64,000 bases of DNA. It comes from Allobosea sp. OK403. Lineage in GTDB: Bacteria > Pseudomonadota > Alphaproteobacteria > Rhizobiales > Beijerinckiaceae. Within the stretch, counting starts at the first letter, position 1. Each line of letters opens with the position of its first letter. The stretch lies in contig NZ_FOQV01000002.1 of the NCBI RefSeq assembly GCF_900113835.1, positions 1,095,949 through 1,159,948 of the forward strand. The letters are read 5' to 3'. Shown in pieces: positions 51,207 to 60,403 of this stretch. Made by a program: the position numbers and the translations under genes. The notes under the pieces are model-generated. The model did not search any database. It was not told the DNA's origin and saw only the letters and a list, made by a program, of their open reading frames with translations.

Positions 51207-54200
51207 TCAGCCGGCGGCAAACGCGCCGGACTTGGTCTCTTGCTCCTGCAGCGCCTCTCCACTCGCGACGCCGTAGTCGCGCCGGGCGGCCTCGGGCGAG
51301 ACGAAGCCCAGGGCGATATCGCGGGCGATGGCATCGGGTGAGCGTTCGGAAGCCGCGCCATAGCCGGCGCCGCCGGCCAGGACGAGCTCGACGATCTCAT
51401 CGGGATGCATGACCTGGACCAGCTGGCCGGTGCCGACATCCTTGAGCACGTCGCCGGCCTCATTGAGCACGCGGCCCGAGGCGCCGCCGCCGGGCTTGCC
51501 GCCGAACAGGCCGGGGATCGGGTTGTTGACGCCTTCCGGATAGAGCGAGACCAAGGTCGGCAGGCTGTCGGCGGCGAGCTTGCGCAGCTTGACGCGCTGG
51601 CCGAGGCCGCCGCGCTGCTGACCGGCGCCGCCGGAATCCTGGAGATAGGTCTTCTCGACCACAAGGACGGGAACGCGCGCCTCGAAGGTCTCGATCGAGG
51701 TGTTGGCGGCCGAGGTCGGATAGAGCAAGCCCGATTTGCCGTCGCCATGGGCAGAGCCGCCCTGGCCGCCGCCGACGAAGAGCATGTCCGAATAGGTGCT
51801 GCCGGCCTCGTCCCGGCCATAGACATTGGCCGCCACGGGCAGGCCGGTGAAGGCCTGGACCTGTTTCGGCGCGGCCTGCGACAGCGCCCGGAAGATGTTG
51901 GGCGCGATGTACCAGCCGGTGCGCGTGCGCAGATTGACCGCCAGCGGCTTGTCGCAGTTCAGGATCGAGCCCTTGGGCACATCGAGCGTGAAGGCGCGGT
52001 AGCAACCGGCATTGCCGCGCACATTCGGCGTCAGCATGCATTTCAGCGGGTAGGTCGCATGCGCGCTGGTGTAGTTCAGCGTGCAGTTCAGCCCGCCCTG
52101 CGCCAGCTGCGGCGGTGCGCCGGCGAAGTCGAGATGGATCGTGTCGCCCTTCACCGTCAGCGCCAGCGGATAGGTCATCGGCGTGCCCAACGGGTTGTTC
52201 GAGACGGTACCGTGATAGGTTCCGTCCGGCAGCGCCGAGATTGCCTCGCGCATCGCCTTTTCCGAGCGGTTCTGCACCACGAAGGCGAGCGCGCGCAGAT
52301 CCTGCATGCCGTAATCGGTCATGAACGATTGCAGGCGCTCGGCGCCGATGGCGTTGGCCGCCACGAAGGAGTGCAGGTCGCCGAGCACCTGCTCGGAATT
52401 GCGGACGTTCTCGCCGAGCAGCCTGACCAGCGTCTCGTTGAGCCGGCCGGCCTCGTAGAGCTTCATCGGCGGGATCTGGAAGCCTTCCTCATAGATCTCG
52501 CGGGCCCGCAACGAATCCTTGGTGCCACCGATATCGGAGACATGGCCGACGGTGCCCATCAGGCCAACGACGCGCTCCCCGAGGAAGACCGGCGTGACGA
52601 TGGCGATGTCGAAGAGATGGCCGGCGCAGAGCCAGGGATCATTGGTGATCAACACATCGCCGGGCTTCAGCGTCTCTGCCGGATAGCGCTCCAGCAGCGC
52701 CTTGACCGCACGCGGCAGCGTCAGGTTGAACACCGGCATGGCGCGCGGGCTATGCGCCAGCGTCTCACCCTCCGGATCGAGCAATTCGCAGGCGAAGTCC
52801 TGCGATTCCGAGATCACCAGCGAGAAGGCGGTGCGGCAGACGGTCAGCCACATCTCCTCGACGACGTTGACGAGGCGGCTCCACATGATCTCGAGCGAGA
52901 TCGGATCGGCCTCGATGCGGCGCGCCGCTTCCGCCATCGGCATGTCGGCGGTGATGGTGACCTCGGCCGCGCTGGTGCTAGCGACGCTGATCAACAGGTT
53001 CAACACCTCGTCGATCGCCACCGTGTCGCCCGGCGGCACGATCGTCGTTGCCTCGCGCTCCTCGATGATGGCCGGTCCGCTGATATGGTCGCCGGGGCGC
53101 AGCGCATAGCGGTCATAGACCGTGGCCTGGCTCCAGCCGGTCTCGAACCAGGCTTGGCGGCTGCCCTTGACCTTGTTGCTGGCCTCGGCCCCGCCGGCAG
53201 CGCCGGAGAGCGAGAGCGTCGGCGCGGGGCCGACGCAGCGGACGCGGAAATTGATCGCCTCCAGCCGCGCGCCCTCATAGACCGAGGTGTAGCGGGCCGA
53301 ATAGGCCTTGGCGAAGGCGGCGCGGATGGCCTCCAGGCTCGACGCGTCGATCGTGCCGGCCGGAAGATCGACCGCGATATCGTGCATCTGGCCGACGAGG
53401 CGCATATCGGCCGAGCGCTCGACGGCGATGTCGGCGGGCTTCACGCCGGCGTCGAGAAGGTGCTTGCGCCCTTCCGCCTCCAGCTCGGCCAGCATGGCGT
53501 TGACTGCAGCTGCGTCAAACCCCTCGGCGAATTCGACCGGCAGCGAACGGACGAGATCGAAGGACAGCGGCGCGGCCAGGAAGCCGAGCGCGGAAGCCGC
53601 GCCCGAGGCCGGCGGGATGATGACCTGGCTGACGCCGAGCACGCGCGCGACATCGACCGCATGCGCCGGACCGGCGCCGCCGAAGCCGACCATGGCGTAA
53701 CGGCGAGGGTCCTTGCCCTTCTCGACGAGATGGACGCGGGCGGCGGCGCCCATGCTTTCGGTCACGACCTTGTGGATGCCCCAGGCGGCCTCCTCGATGG
53801 AAAGGCCGAGCGGGGTCGCGATCGCGGCCACGGCCTTGCGCGCGGCCTCGAGATCGAGCGCCATGCGCCCGCCGAGGAAGAAGCCGGGATCGTAATAGCC
53901 GAGCACGAGATTGGCGTCGGTCACGGTCGGCTTGGTGCCGCCCATGCCGTAGCAGGCCGGGCCCGGATCGGAGCCGGCCGAATGCGGGCCGACCTTGAGC
54001 AGGCCGACCTCGTCGATCGCCGCGATCGAGCCGCCGCCGGCGCCGATCTCGATCATGTCGATGACCGGCGCCTTGATCGGCAGGCCGGAACCCTTGGCGA
54101 AGCGGTTGACGCGGCCGGCCTCGAGCATCGGCGCGATCTCGGCGCGGCCGTCCTCGATCATGCAAGCCTTGGCTGTGGTGCCGCCCATATCGAACGAGAT

Positions 54201-55055
54201 CACATCCTTGTGGCCGGCGAGTTCACCAAACAGGGCCGTCGCCAGCCCGCCGCCCGCCGGGCCGCTCTCCAGCAGGCGGATCGGGAAAGCGCGTGCCGTT
54301 TCCGGCGAGACCAGGCCGCCGGCCGAATGCATCAGGCGCAGCGCACCAGTAAATGAACGGGCCGCGAGTTCGCGTTGCAGCCGCTCGAGATAGCGCCCCA
54401 TCAAGGGCTGGACATAGGCGTTGGCGGCCGTGGTGACGAAGCGCTGATATTCCCAGATCTCGGCGACGACCTCGCTGGAGATCGAGACGATCAGCTCCGG
54501 GAAGGCCTCGCGGACGATGCGGCCGGCTTCGCGCTCATGAGCGGTGTTGCGATAGCTGTTCAGGAAGCAGATCGCGACCGCTTCGCAGCCGGCGGCAGTG
54601 AGTTCGCTGGCGGCCTTGCGCACGGCATTTGCGTCAAGCGCGGTGACGACCTTGCCGTCGCGATCGATGCGCTCAGCGACTTCGAGCCGATGCTCGCGCG
54701 AGACCAGCGGCTCCGGGAAGGTCAGGAACAGATCGTAGATGTCGTAGCGCTGCTCGGTCCCCATTTCGAGGATGTCGCGGAAGCCCTGGGTGGTGATCAA
54801 CCCGAGCTTGGCGCCCTTGCGCTCGATCACCGCATTGGTCACCAGCGTCGTGCCGTGGACGATATCGCCGATCTCGGCCAGCGTTATGCCGGCCATGGCG
54901 ACGAGTTCCTCAAGGCCGATCAGCGCCGCCTCGGACGGGTCGTGCGGCGTGGTCAGGCGCTTGTGCAGCCGGACCGAACGCTCCTGCGCGTCATAGAGGA
55001 TGAAATCGGTGAAGGTGCCGCCGATGTCGAAGCCGATGCGCCAACGCGTGCTCAT
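51207..55055 (-). CDS. Fused HyuA-HyuB hydantoinase/5-oxoprolinase-family protein
   Basis: A 1282-residue protein. Residues 1-~690 are HyuA-like: the actin-type ATP site FDIGGTFTDF at 9-18, VHGTTLVTNAVIERKG at 66-81, and FDMGGTTAKACM near 290. Residues ~710-1282 are HyuB-like, starting DPISLEIMWSRLVNVVEEMW. The order and length match eukaryotic-type 5-oxoprolinase, which opens 5-oxoproline with ATP; carbamoyl or hydantoin substrates are also possible. The ATG at 55055 has GGAG upstream; a GTG at 55064 overlapping the IclR stop is an alternative. There is no frameshift at the domain joint. Confidence 0.9.
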   Translation of the reverse strand: MSTRWRIGFDIGGTFTDFILYDAQERSVRLHKRLTTPHDPSEAALIGLEELVAMAGITLAEIGDIVHGTTLVTNAVIERKGAKLGLITTQGFRDILEMGTEQRYDIYDLFLTFPEPLVSREHRLEVAERIDRDGKVVTALDANAVRKAASELTAAGCEAVAICFLNSYRNTAHEREAGRIVREAFPELIVSISSEVVAEIWEYQRFVTTAANAYVQPLMGRYLERLQRELAARSFTGALRLMHSAGGLVSPETARAFPIRLLESGPAGGGLATALFGELAGHKDVISFDMGGTTAKACMIEDGRAEIAPMLEAGRVNRFAKGSGLPIKAPVIDMIEIGAGGGSIAAIDEVGLLKVGPHSAGSDPGPACYGMGGTKPTVTDANLVLGYYDPGFFLGGRMALDLEAARKAVAAIATPLGLSIEEAAWGIHKVVTESMGAAARVHLVEKGKDPRRYAMVGFGGAGPAHAVDVARVLGVSQVIIPPASGAASALGFLAAPLSFDLVRSLPVEFAEGFDAAAVNAMLAELEAEGRKHLLDAGVKPADIAVERSADMRLVGQMHDIAVDLPAGTIDASSLEAIRAAFAKAYSARYTSVYEGARLEAINFRVRCVGPAPTLSLSGAAGGAEASNKVKGSRQAWFETGWSQATVYDRYALRPGDHISGPAIIEEREATTIVPPGDTVAIDEVLNLLISVASTSAAEVTITADMPMAEAARRIEADPISLEIMWSRLVNVVEEMWLTVCRTAFSLVISESQDFACELLDPEGETLAHSPRAMPVFNLTLPRAVKALLERYPAETLKPGDVLITNDPWLCAGHLFDIAIVTPVFLGERVVGLMGTVGHVSDIGGTKDSLRAREIYEEGFQIPPMKLYEAGRLNETLVRLLGENVRNSEQVLGDLHSFVAANAIGAERLQSFMTDYGMQDLRALAFVVQNRSEKAMREAISALPDGTYHGTVSNNPLGTPMTYPLALTVKGDTIHLDFAGAPPQLAQGGLNCTLNYTSAHATYPLKCMLTPNVRGNAGCYRAFTLDVPKGSILNCDKPLAVNLRTRTGWYIAPNIFRALSQAAPKQVQAFTGLPVAANVYGRDEAGSTYSDMLFVGGGQGGSAHGDGKSGLLYPTSAANTSIETFEARVPVLVVEKTYLQDSGGAGQQRGGLGQRVKLRKLAADSLPTLVSLYPEGVNNPIPGLFGGKPGGGASGRVLNEAGDVLKDVGTGQLVQVMHPDEIVELVLAGGAGYGAASERSPDAIARDIALGFVSPEAARRDYGVASGEALQEQETKSGAFAAG

Positions 55056-55060
55056 GGAGC

Positions 55061-55852
55061 TCACTCCGCGATAGAGGATGAGAGGGGGATGAAGCGGGGA
55101 TCCTTGGTGATGGCGGCGATCTCGGCCGCCCCCTGTCCAAGGGAGGTGATGATGGCGGCCCGCTCGGCTGCACTGGCCATCGCCGCCGGAAAGGAAATGC
55201 AGAGCGCGACCTCGTCGCCGCTGACGGGATCGCCGACCGCGACCGAAATCGCTCCGACGCCACGGACGGCCTCGTCCTCGGATTCGGCATAGCCGCGGGC
55301 ACGCGCCGCCGCGAGGCGGGCGAACAACTCGTCGAAACCCTGCGGCGCCGTGGCCGATGGCGGGGTGAAACCGCCGGCATAGAGGCGGCGAATCTCGTCA
55401 TCGGGCAGCCGCGCCAGCAAAGCCCGGCCAGTGCTGGAGGCAAAGGCCGCGATCCTGTCGCCGATCGCGGTGACCACCCGCAGCGCATGGCGGCCGGGAT
55501 GAGCGGTCACGCCGATGATATCGGTGCCCTGGCGCACGCTGATATAGCCGGTATGGCCGATCTCGGCCGAGACCCGCGCAACGACCGCGTCGGCGCGATC
55601 GATCAAGGAAGCGGAGAAGCGGTAGACCTGCCCGGCCTGATGCAAGAGCACGCTGGGCCGGTAGCGCTTGCTGTCGCCGACCGTTTCCAGAAGCCCGGCA
55701 TCGCGCATCGTCCGCAGCAGGCGCGACGCGTTGCTTTTCGGCATGTCGAGCAAAGCAACCAGATCCGTCACCGTCACATCGTGACGCGTGCTGGAGAAGC
55801 AACGAAGCACATCAGCGGCTGCGAGCAGGATGGACAATCGAGCGCATCTCAA
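55061..55852 (-). CDS. IclR-family transcriptional regulator
   Basis: A protein of about 263 residues. The N-terminal winged helix includes LVALLDMPKSNASRLLRTMR. The C-terminal ligand domain has GYISVRQGTDIIGVTAHPG and ASSTGRALLARLPDDEI. No ATG is available at the expected start; the TTG at 55852 is the best candidate, another TTG lies at 55837. The operator palindrome overlaps its ribosome binding site. It is the first gene of the IclR, HyuA-HyuB, OPT, AroM set. Confidence 0.86.
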   Translation of the reverse strand: MRCARLSILLAAADVLRCFSSTRHDVTVTDLVALLDMPKSNASRLLRTMRDAGLLETVGDSKRYRPSVLLHQAGQVYRFSASLIDRADAVVARVSAEIGHTGYISVRQGTDIIGVTAHPGRHALRVVTAIGDRIAAFASSTGRALLARLPDDEIRRLYAGGFTPPSATAPQGFDELFARLAAARARGYAESEDEAVRGVGAISVAVGDPVSGDEVALCISFPAAMASAAERAAIITSLGQGAAEIAAITKDPRFIPLSSSIAE

Positions 55853-55853
55853 A

Positions 55854-55874
55854 AAGTTCCATTAAATGGAACTT
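55854..55874. promoter_or_regulatory. Probable IclR operator: 10-bp arms AAGTTCCATT / AATGGAACTT
   Basis: A perfect inverted repeat with a single central base. It resembles IclR-family sites, which have TTCC and GGAA arms around an AT centre. It begins one base upstream of the TTG start codon, so a bound repressor would block both promoter and ribosome access. Confidence 0.7.
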
Positions 55875-56249
55875 AAGTTGCAATAACAGGAACATACACG
55901 GCGCTGCGATCGGGAGTCAATCGAGCCATGACGGCCCGACATGTCCCGCTCGCCCGCAGCAGTGCTTCACGCGGCCAGCCACATGCAAAAGCCGCACGAG
56001 GAGACGCGCGGCTCTGCAGGATTCTGCCGCGAGGTTCGGGTGCGTAGCAGCGAAGGGCGCGGGGAACCCTTCTCCCGGATGGGAGAAGGGCAGGGATGAG
56101 GGCCTGCCGCTGATTATTAGAGCGCGACTGCGCCGCTGCGCTTTCTATTGAAAGGGCACACCCTCATCCGGCGCTCCGCGCCACCTTCTCCCATCCGGGA
56201 GAAGGAGGATGGCGTCGCGGCTCTCGCGGCCGGCGTCAAGCCTATCGCT
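55875..56249. other. Gene-free stretch with a dispersed inverted-repeat element
   Basis: No gene supported. 56067-56090 is a palindrome (CCCTTCTCCC-GGAT-GGGAGAAGGG). A partner copy, CCTTCTCCCATCCGGGAGAAGG, lies at 56184-56205 with CCCTCATCCGGCGC between, making the same design as the element at 5103-5234. A promoter for the IclR gene should lie at the left end. Confidence 0.65.
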
Positions 56250-56861
56250 TCAGGCCAACACCTGCGCAAAAGCCTGCGCTGTGGCGCGGATCTGCTCGCG
56301 CGTCATGCCGGGCTTGTAGAGCGCCGAGCCGAGGCCGAAGCCGCCGGCACCGGCTTTGCGATAGGCCTCGACCTTGTCGGGGCTGATTCCACCCACCGGG
56401 ACGAGCAGCGTCCCCGGCGGCAGCACGGCGCGCCAGGCGCCGACCACGGCAGGCGGCATCTGCTCGGCCGGAAACATCTTCAGTGCGTCGGCCCCGTTGG
56501 CGAGCGCCGCGAACGCCTCTGTCGGCGTCGCGACGCCGGGCACGCAGGTCAGGGCACGCTCCTTGGCGGCGCGCACGACCGCCCCGTCGCTATGCGGCAT
56601 CAGGATCAGGCGCCCGCCGGCCTGCTGGACGGAAGCCACGGCGTCAGCGTTCATCACCGTGCCCGCGCCGATCAGGATGTCGGGAAAGGCACGCGCCAAC
56701 GCCTCGATGCTGCGCAGCGGCTCGGGCGAGTTCAACGGCACCTCGACGATGCGAAATCCCGCCGCGACCAGCTCCTCGGTGAGGCCGACGACCTCGTCGG
56801 GCTTCACCCCACGCAGAATGGCGATGAACGGAAAGGCGCGGAGCGCGTCGTGAAAGCTCAT
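56250..56861 (-). CDS. dgoA: 2-dehydro-3-deoxy-6-phosphogalactonate aldolase
   Basis: A 203-residue class I KDPG/KDPGal aldolase. Motifs are PFIAILRGVKPDE (with the catalytic Glu region), FRIVEVPLNSPEPLRSI, IGAGTVMN, and the Schiff-base Lys in ALKMFPAEQ. The VPLNSPEP segment is typical of the galactonate (DgoA) branch. It gives pyruvate and glyceraldehyde 3-phosphate. It follows the dgoK gene by eight bases on the minus strand. Confidence 0.9.
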   Translation of the reverse strand: MSFHDALRAFPFIAILRGVKPDEVVGLTEELVAAGFRIVEVPLNSPEPLRSIEALARAFPDILIGAGTVMNADAVASVQQAGGRLILMPHSDGAVVRAAKERALTCVPGVATPTEAFAALANGADALKMFPAEQMPPAVVGAWRAVLPPGTLLVPVGGISPDKVEAYRKAGAGGFGLGSALYKPGMTREQIRATAQAFAQVLA

Positions 56862-56869
56862 GCTGGACC

Positions 56870-57805
56870 TCAGGCGATCAAAGCGTTGCGGCGGGCGATG
56901 TCGAACAGGCCGAGAAAGGCCGCGTCATCGATCCAGGCACTGTCGATCCCGCCCGCCTGGAGGCAGAGCCGATAGGAGCGCGCCAGATCCTCGCGGCAGA
57001 TCAATTGAATGGGGCCCGGTGCATGCCCCCCGATCAGCGCCTTTGCCTCGCGGACCTCCTCCCCGATCAGCAGGCCGGAGAGATAGCTCGGCAAGTCCTC
57101 GCTTGTGAATCGGTGGAACAGCCCGGTCGTCCTGACCGAGAATAGCCTGTGCAGCAGCGCCCCCGTTTCGTCGGAGAGCGCGAGCCTGCTGCCAGCCTCG
57201 AAGGCTGCGGGAGCGAAAGGCGGCTCGCTATCCTCCGGCATCAGCTTGCCCAGGATCGAATGCCGCTTGAGCAAACCGTAAAGCTCGCCGGTCATGAAGG
57301 TGTGGAAGCGCGCGATCTTCCCCTCCTCGACCACGACCCATTTGCTGTGCGTGCCCGGCAGCACGAAGACGCCGCTGGCTTGCCCGTTGAGGCGCAGGCC
57401 GCCGAAAACCTGGACCTCCTCGCCCCGGATGACGTCCGGCGCCGGCCCGGCCTGATCGCTGACAAGGCCCGGCACGAGGCCGATCCGGCCGCGCCCCTCC
57501 ACGTCGATATAAGCGATGCCGCGCGCCAGATCCTCGAAACTGGCGGGGCAGGCGACATAGGGAGCCTCGCGCCAGCCTTGTCGGCTGCCGACCATGCCCG
57601 ATGCCAGGACGGTCGCTGTGGGATGGCGGTCGAGCCAGGGGCCGAACAGGCTCTCGAAGCGCTCGGCATAATCGCGCCCCAGCATCGCCATGACGCCGTC
57701 GCCCGATTGCAGCCGGTCGAGGATGGCGCCGTCGCGGTCCATCAGCGCCGCCCGCAACGAAGAGGTGCCCCAGTCGATGGCGATCAGATGCGAGGCTGGG
57801 CTCAT
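56870..57805 (-). CDS. dgoK: 2-dehydro-3-deoxygalactonokinase
   Basis: A 311-residue DgoK-family kinase. The N-terminal phosphate loop is LIAIDWGTSSLRAALMDRDG, followed by VLASGMVGSRQGWREAPYV and FVLPGTHSKWVVVEEGKIAR, all diagnostic. It phosphorylates 2-keto-3-deoxygalactonate for the aldolase next to it. Together the two genes cover the last steps of galactonate or galacturonate-derived catabolism; no upstream dehydratase for KDGal is in the window, apart from the UxuA at 25376, which makes the gluco epimer. Confidence 0.91.
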   Translation of the reverse strand: MSPASHLIAIDWGTSSLRAALMDRDGAILDRLQSGDGVMAMLGRDYAERFESLFGPWLDRHPTATVLASGMVGSRQGWREAPYVACPASFEDLARGIAYIDVEGRGRIGLVPGLVSDQAGPAPDVIRGEEVQVFGGLRLNGQASGVFVLPGTHSKWVVVEEGKIARFHTFMTGELYGLLKRHSILGKLMPEDSEPPFAPAAFEAGSRLALSDETGALLHRLFSVRTTGLFHRFTSEDLPSYLSGLLIGEEVREAKALIGGHAPGPIQLICREDLARSYRLCLQAGGIDSAWIDDAAFLGLFDIARRNALIA

Positions 57806-57879
57806 GGGCGTAAGGGTCCGGCGGAAAATCAGGCGGCCGGAGTTATGCAGCCTGCGGGCAAAGCCGCAAGCGCGGATCG

Positions 57880-59040
57880 TCAGGGCCGGCCGTCGATCCA
57901 GGTCGCGAGCACGCCTGTCGCGTCGAAGGCGACGAGGTCAGCCCGGTAGCCGGGCACGATCCGCCCAAGTTCCTTGTCCAGCCCGAGAAAACAAGCTGGC
58001 GTCCGCGAGGCCATGATGAGCGCATCCTCGATCGTCACGCCCATCAGCCTGACCGCATTGCACACCGACTCGATCATGCCGAGATGCGCGCCCGCGAGCG
58101 TGCCTTGCGCATCGGTCAGGCGCCCGTCTTTCAAGGTGATCGTGCGGCCATGCAGCAGGAAGGATGCATTGTCGGAGCCGACAAGCGACATCGCGTCGGT
58201 GACCAGCATCAGCCTGTCGCGCCCCATAGCATGGAAGGCAGCGCGCAGATTGACCGGGTCGACATGCAGACCGTCGCAGATGATCCCGGCGAAGAGGCGT
58301 TCATCCGCCAGCGTCGCGCCGACCACGCCCGGCGCGCGCGGCGTCATCTGCGACATCGCATTGAAGAGATGCGTCACACCCGTCGCGCCATCGCCAATCG
58401 CAGCCGCAACCTCGGCAGCGCTTGCATCGCTATGCCCGATCGCGATGCGCAGGCCGGCAGCAGCGAGCCGCTTCAGGACAGCCCCGTCGACCCGTTCCGG
58501 CGCGAGCGTCAAGAACGAACGGCCCGCCAGGCTGAACTGCGTCAACAGCGCGATCTCTGCCTCGCCCGGCAAACGGACATGCTGTGGCGGATGGATGCCC
58601 TTGCGCGCCGGATTCAAAAAGGGGCCTTCGAGATGAAAGCCCAGCACGCCCGGGACCGCCAGCGCCTCGCCGGCGATCGCGGCGAGCCTGGTCAAACGGT
58701 CCGGTGCGTCGGTGATCAATGTCGGCAGCAGCCCTGTCGTGCCGAAACGGCGATGCGCGGCGGCCATCGTGCGAACCGTCTCCACGGACGGATCGTCATT
58801 GAGCAGGACGCCCCCACCGCCATTGACCTGGATGTCGATGAAGCCCGGCGCGAGCAGGCTGCCGGCGGGCAGTTGCCTCGTAGGCAGCCCCACCGGCGCC
58901 TCGTTCGGCTCATGCAGCGCGACGATGATGCCAGCAGCGATCTCGACCGAGCGCGGTCCCAGCATCCGCTCGCCGTCGAAAAGCTGCGGCGCCGCGATCA
59001 GATGGGGGTCTTGCCAAGAAGGAGAGGGATCGCGATGCAA
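57880..59040 (-). CDS. nagA: N-acetylglucosamine-6-phosphate deacetylase, full-length form
   Basis: About 386 residues. The N-terminal beta part is present (LIAAPQLFDGERMLGPRSVE), then LLAPGFIDIQVNGGGGVLLN, GFHLEGPFLNPARKG, AIGHSDASAAEVAAA, VTHLFNAMSQM and MLVTDAMSLVG with the catalytic Asp. The start is uncertain: no ATG exists, TTG 59040 gives normal length, and TTG 59097 would start inside the operator palindrome. It is divergent from murA and is the second nagA in the window. Confidence 0.86.
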   Translation of the reverse strand: MHRDPSPSWQDPHLIAAPQLFDGERMLGPRSVEIAAGIIVALHEPNEAPVGLPTRQLPAGSLLAPGFIDIQVNGGGGVLLNDDPSVETVRTMAAAHRRFGTTGLLPTLITDAPDRLTRLAAIAGEALAVPGVLGFHLEGPFLNPARKGIHPPQHVRLPGEAEIALLTQFSLAGRSFLTLAPERVDGAVLKRLAAAGLRIAIGHSDASAAEVAAAIGDGATGVTHLFNAMSQMTPRAPGVVGATLADERLFAGIICDGLHVDPVNLRAAFHAMGRDRLMLVTDAMSLVGSDNASFLLHGRTITLKDGRLTDAQGTLAGAHLGMIESVCNAVRLMGVTIEDALIMASRTPACFLGLDKELGRIVPGYRADLVAFDATGVLATWIDGRP

Positions 59041-59080
59041 GGGCTGAGGACCGTTCGCGCGGCGCGATGCCGCCTTGTTG

Positions 59081-59102
59081 TGGTCTTGTCTTGACAAGAC
59101 CA
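59081..59102. promoter_or_regulatory. Operator palindrome between nagA and murA (arms TGGTCTTGTC / GACAAGACCA)
   Basis: Perfect 10-bp arms separated by TT. The outer TGGTCT/AGACCA matches the half-sites of DasR/NagR-type GntR regulators, and a NagR-like GntR gene is at 62445. It lies in the divergent nagA-murA promoter region. Related half-sites precede murQ at 61492 and 61524. Confidence 0.65.
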
Positions 59103-59138
59103 GTATAACACCATTCAGCTCATCACAAGAGGAAGCTC

Positions 59139-60398
59139 ATGGATCGGCTCAGGATCATCGGCGGCAAGCGGTTGGAAGGCGCGGTGACCATTGCCGGCGC
59201 CAAGAATGCGAGTCTGCCCCAGATCGCGGCAGCCCTTTTGAGCGACCAGCCGCTGACGCTCACCAACCTTCCCGCGGTGAGTGATATCGACAACATGCTG
59301 GCGGTCGTCACCGCCCATGGCGCGACGGTCACACGCCATGATCTCCATTCCGCCACGATCGACGCCGGTGCCGCCAATGGCGGCGAGACGCCCTACGACA
59401 CCGTCCGGCGCATGCGCGCCACAGTGCTCGTGCTCGGCCCCCTGCTCGCCCGCTTCGGCGCGACGCGGGTCTCGCTGCCCGGCGGCTGCGCCATCGGCGC
59501 GCGTCCGGTCGACCTCCACGTCAAGGCCTTGATGGCGCTGGGCGCCAGGATCGAGATCGAAGGCGGCTCGATCGTCGCCGAGGCGAAGGCGGGGCTGAAG
59601 GGGGCACGCATCGTGCTCGGCTCGCCCTCGGTCGGCGCGACCGAGACCGCGATGATGGCAGCGACCCGCGCCAAGGGCGAAACCGAAATCGTCAACGCGG
59701 CGCGCGAGCCGGAGGTCACCGACCTCGCCGATTGCCTGATCGCCATGGGCGCGCGCATCGAAGGTGCCGGCACGCACCGCATCCTGATTGCCGGCGATAC
59801 CGATTTCCGCGCAACGCAACACCAGATCATCCCCGACCGCATCGAGACCGGCACCTATGCCATCGCCGCCGCCATCACCGGCGGCCAGCTCGAACTGACC
59901 CATGCCAGGCTCGAACAGATAGCCTCGGTCGCGCAGGTGCTGGAGGCAGCCGGCGTCAGAATCTGGCCGGGCGATCGCGGCCTTATCGTCTCCGGCGACG
60001 GTGCCCTCACCAGCGTCGACATCAGCACCGAGCCCTATCCGGGTTTCCCGACAGATCTGCAGGCGCAGTTCATGGTCCTGATGACGCAGGCCGCCGGCGC
60101 GGCGATGATCCGCGAAACCGTATTCGAGAACCGGTTCATGCATGTGCCGGAGTTGCAGCGGCTCGGCGCCAACATCACGCTGCAGGGTACGACCGCGCTG
60201 GTGCGCGGCGGCTCGCCCCTCAAGGGTGCGCAGGTGATGGCGACCGATCTGCGTGCCTCGGTCTGCTTGGTTCTGGCGGCGCTGGTCGCCGAGGGCGAGA
60301 CCATCATCAACCGCGTCTACCATCTCGATCGCGGCTATGAGCAGCTCGACGTCAAGCTGCGCCGCTGCGGCGCCGACATCACCCGATTGAAGGATTGA
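59139..60398 (+). CDS. murA: UDP-N-acetylglucosamine 1-carboxyvinyltransferase
   Basis: A 419-residue EPSP-synthase-fold enzyme catalysing the first committed step of peptidoglycan synthesis. Catalytic residues are present: Lys22-Asn23 in GAKNASLP and Cys116 in LPGGCAIGARPVDLH, so it is of the fosfomycin-sensitive type. The C-terminal LDRGYEQLDVKLRRCGADI is also typical. AGAGGAAG precedes the ATG. It is unusual in that it lies at the head of an amino-sugar recycling gene set with a BadF-type kinase and murQ. Whether it is the only murA of the genome cannot be seen here. Confidence 0.93.
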   Translation: MDRLRIIGGKRLEGAVTIAGAKNASLPQIAAALLSDQPLTLTNLPAVSDIDNMLAVVTAHGATVTRHDLHSATIDAGAANGGETPYDTVRRMRATVLVLGPLLARFGATRVSLPGGCAIGARPVDLHVKALMALGARIEIEGGSIVAEAKAGLKGARIVLGSPSVGATETAMMAATRAKGETEIVNAAREPEVTDLADCLIAMGARIEGAGTHRILIAGDTDFRATQHQIIPDRIETGTYAIAAAITGGQLELTHARLEQIASVAQVLEAAGVRIWPGDRGLIVSGDGALTSVDISTEPYPGFPTDLQAQFMVLMTQAAGAAMIRETVFENRFMHVPELQRLGANITLQGTTALVRGGSPLKGAQVMATDLRASVCLVLAALVAEGETIINRVYHLDRGYEQLDVKLRRCGADITRLKD

Positions 60399-60403
60399 GC
60401 GCG

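Noticed and set aside
51405..54356. A 983-codon open frame on the plus strand opposite the HyuA-HyuB gene
   Set aside because: It is an exact antisense shadow of a well-conserved gene in GC-rich DNA. The translation is rich in Arg, Asp and Gly with no recognisable domain.
49483..55874. The fused HyuA-HyuB gene as a sequencing or frameshift artefact of two genes
   Set aside because: The frame is continuous over 1282 codons, and the domain order equals that of 5-oxoprolinase, a known natural fusion.
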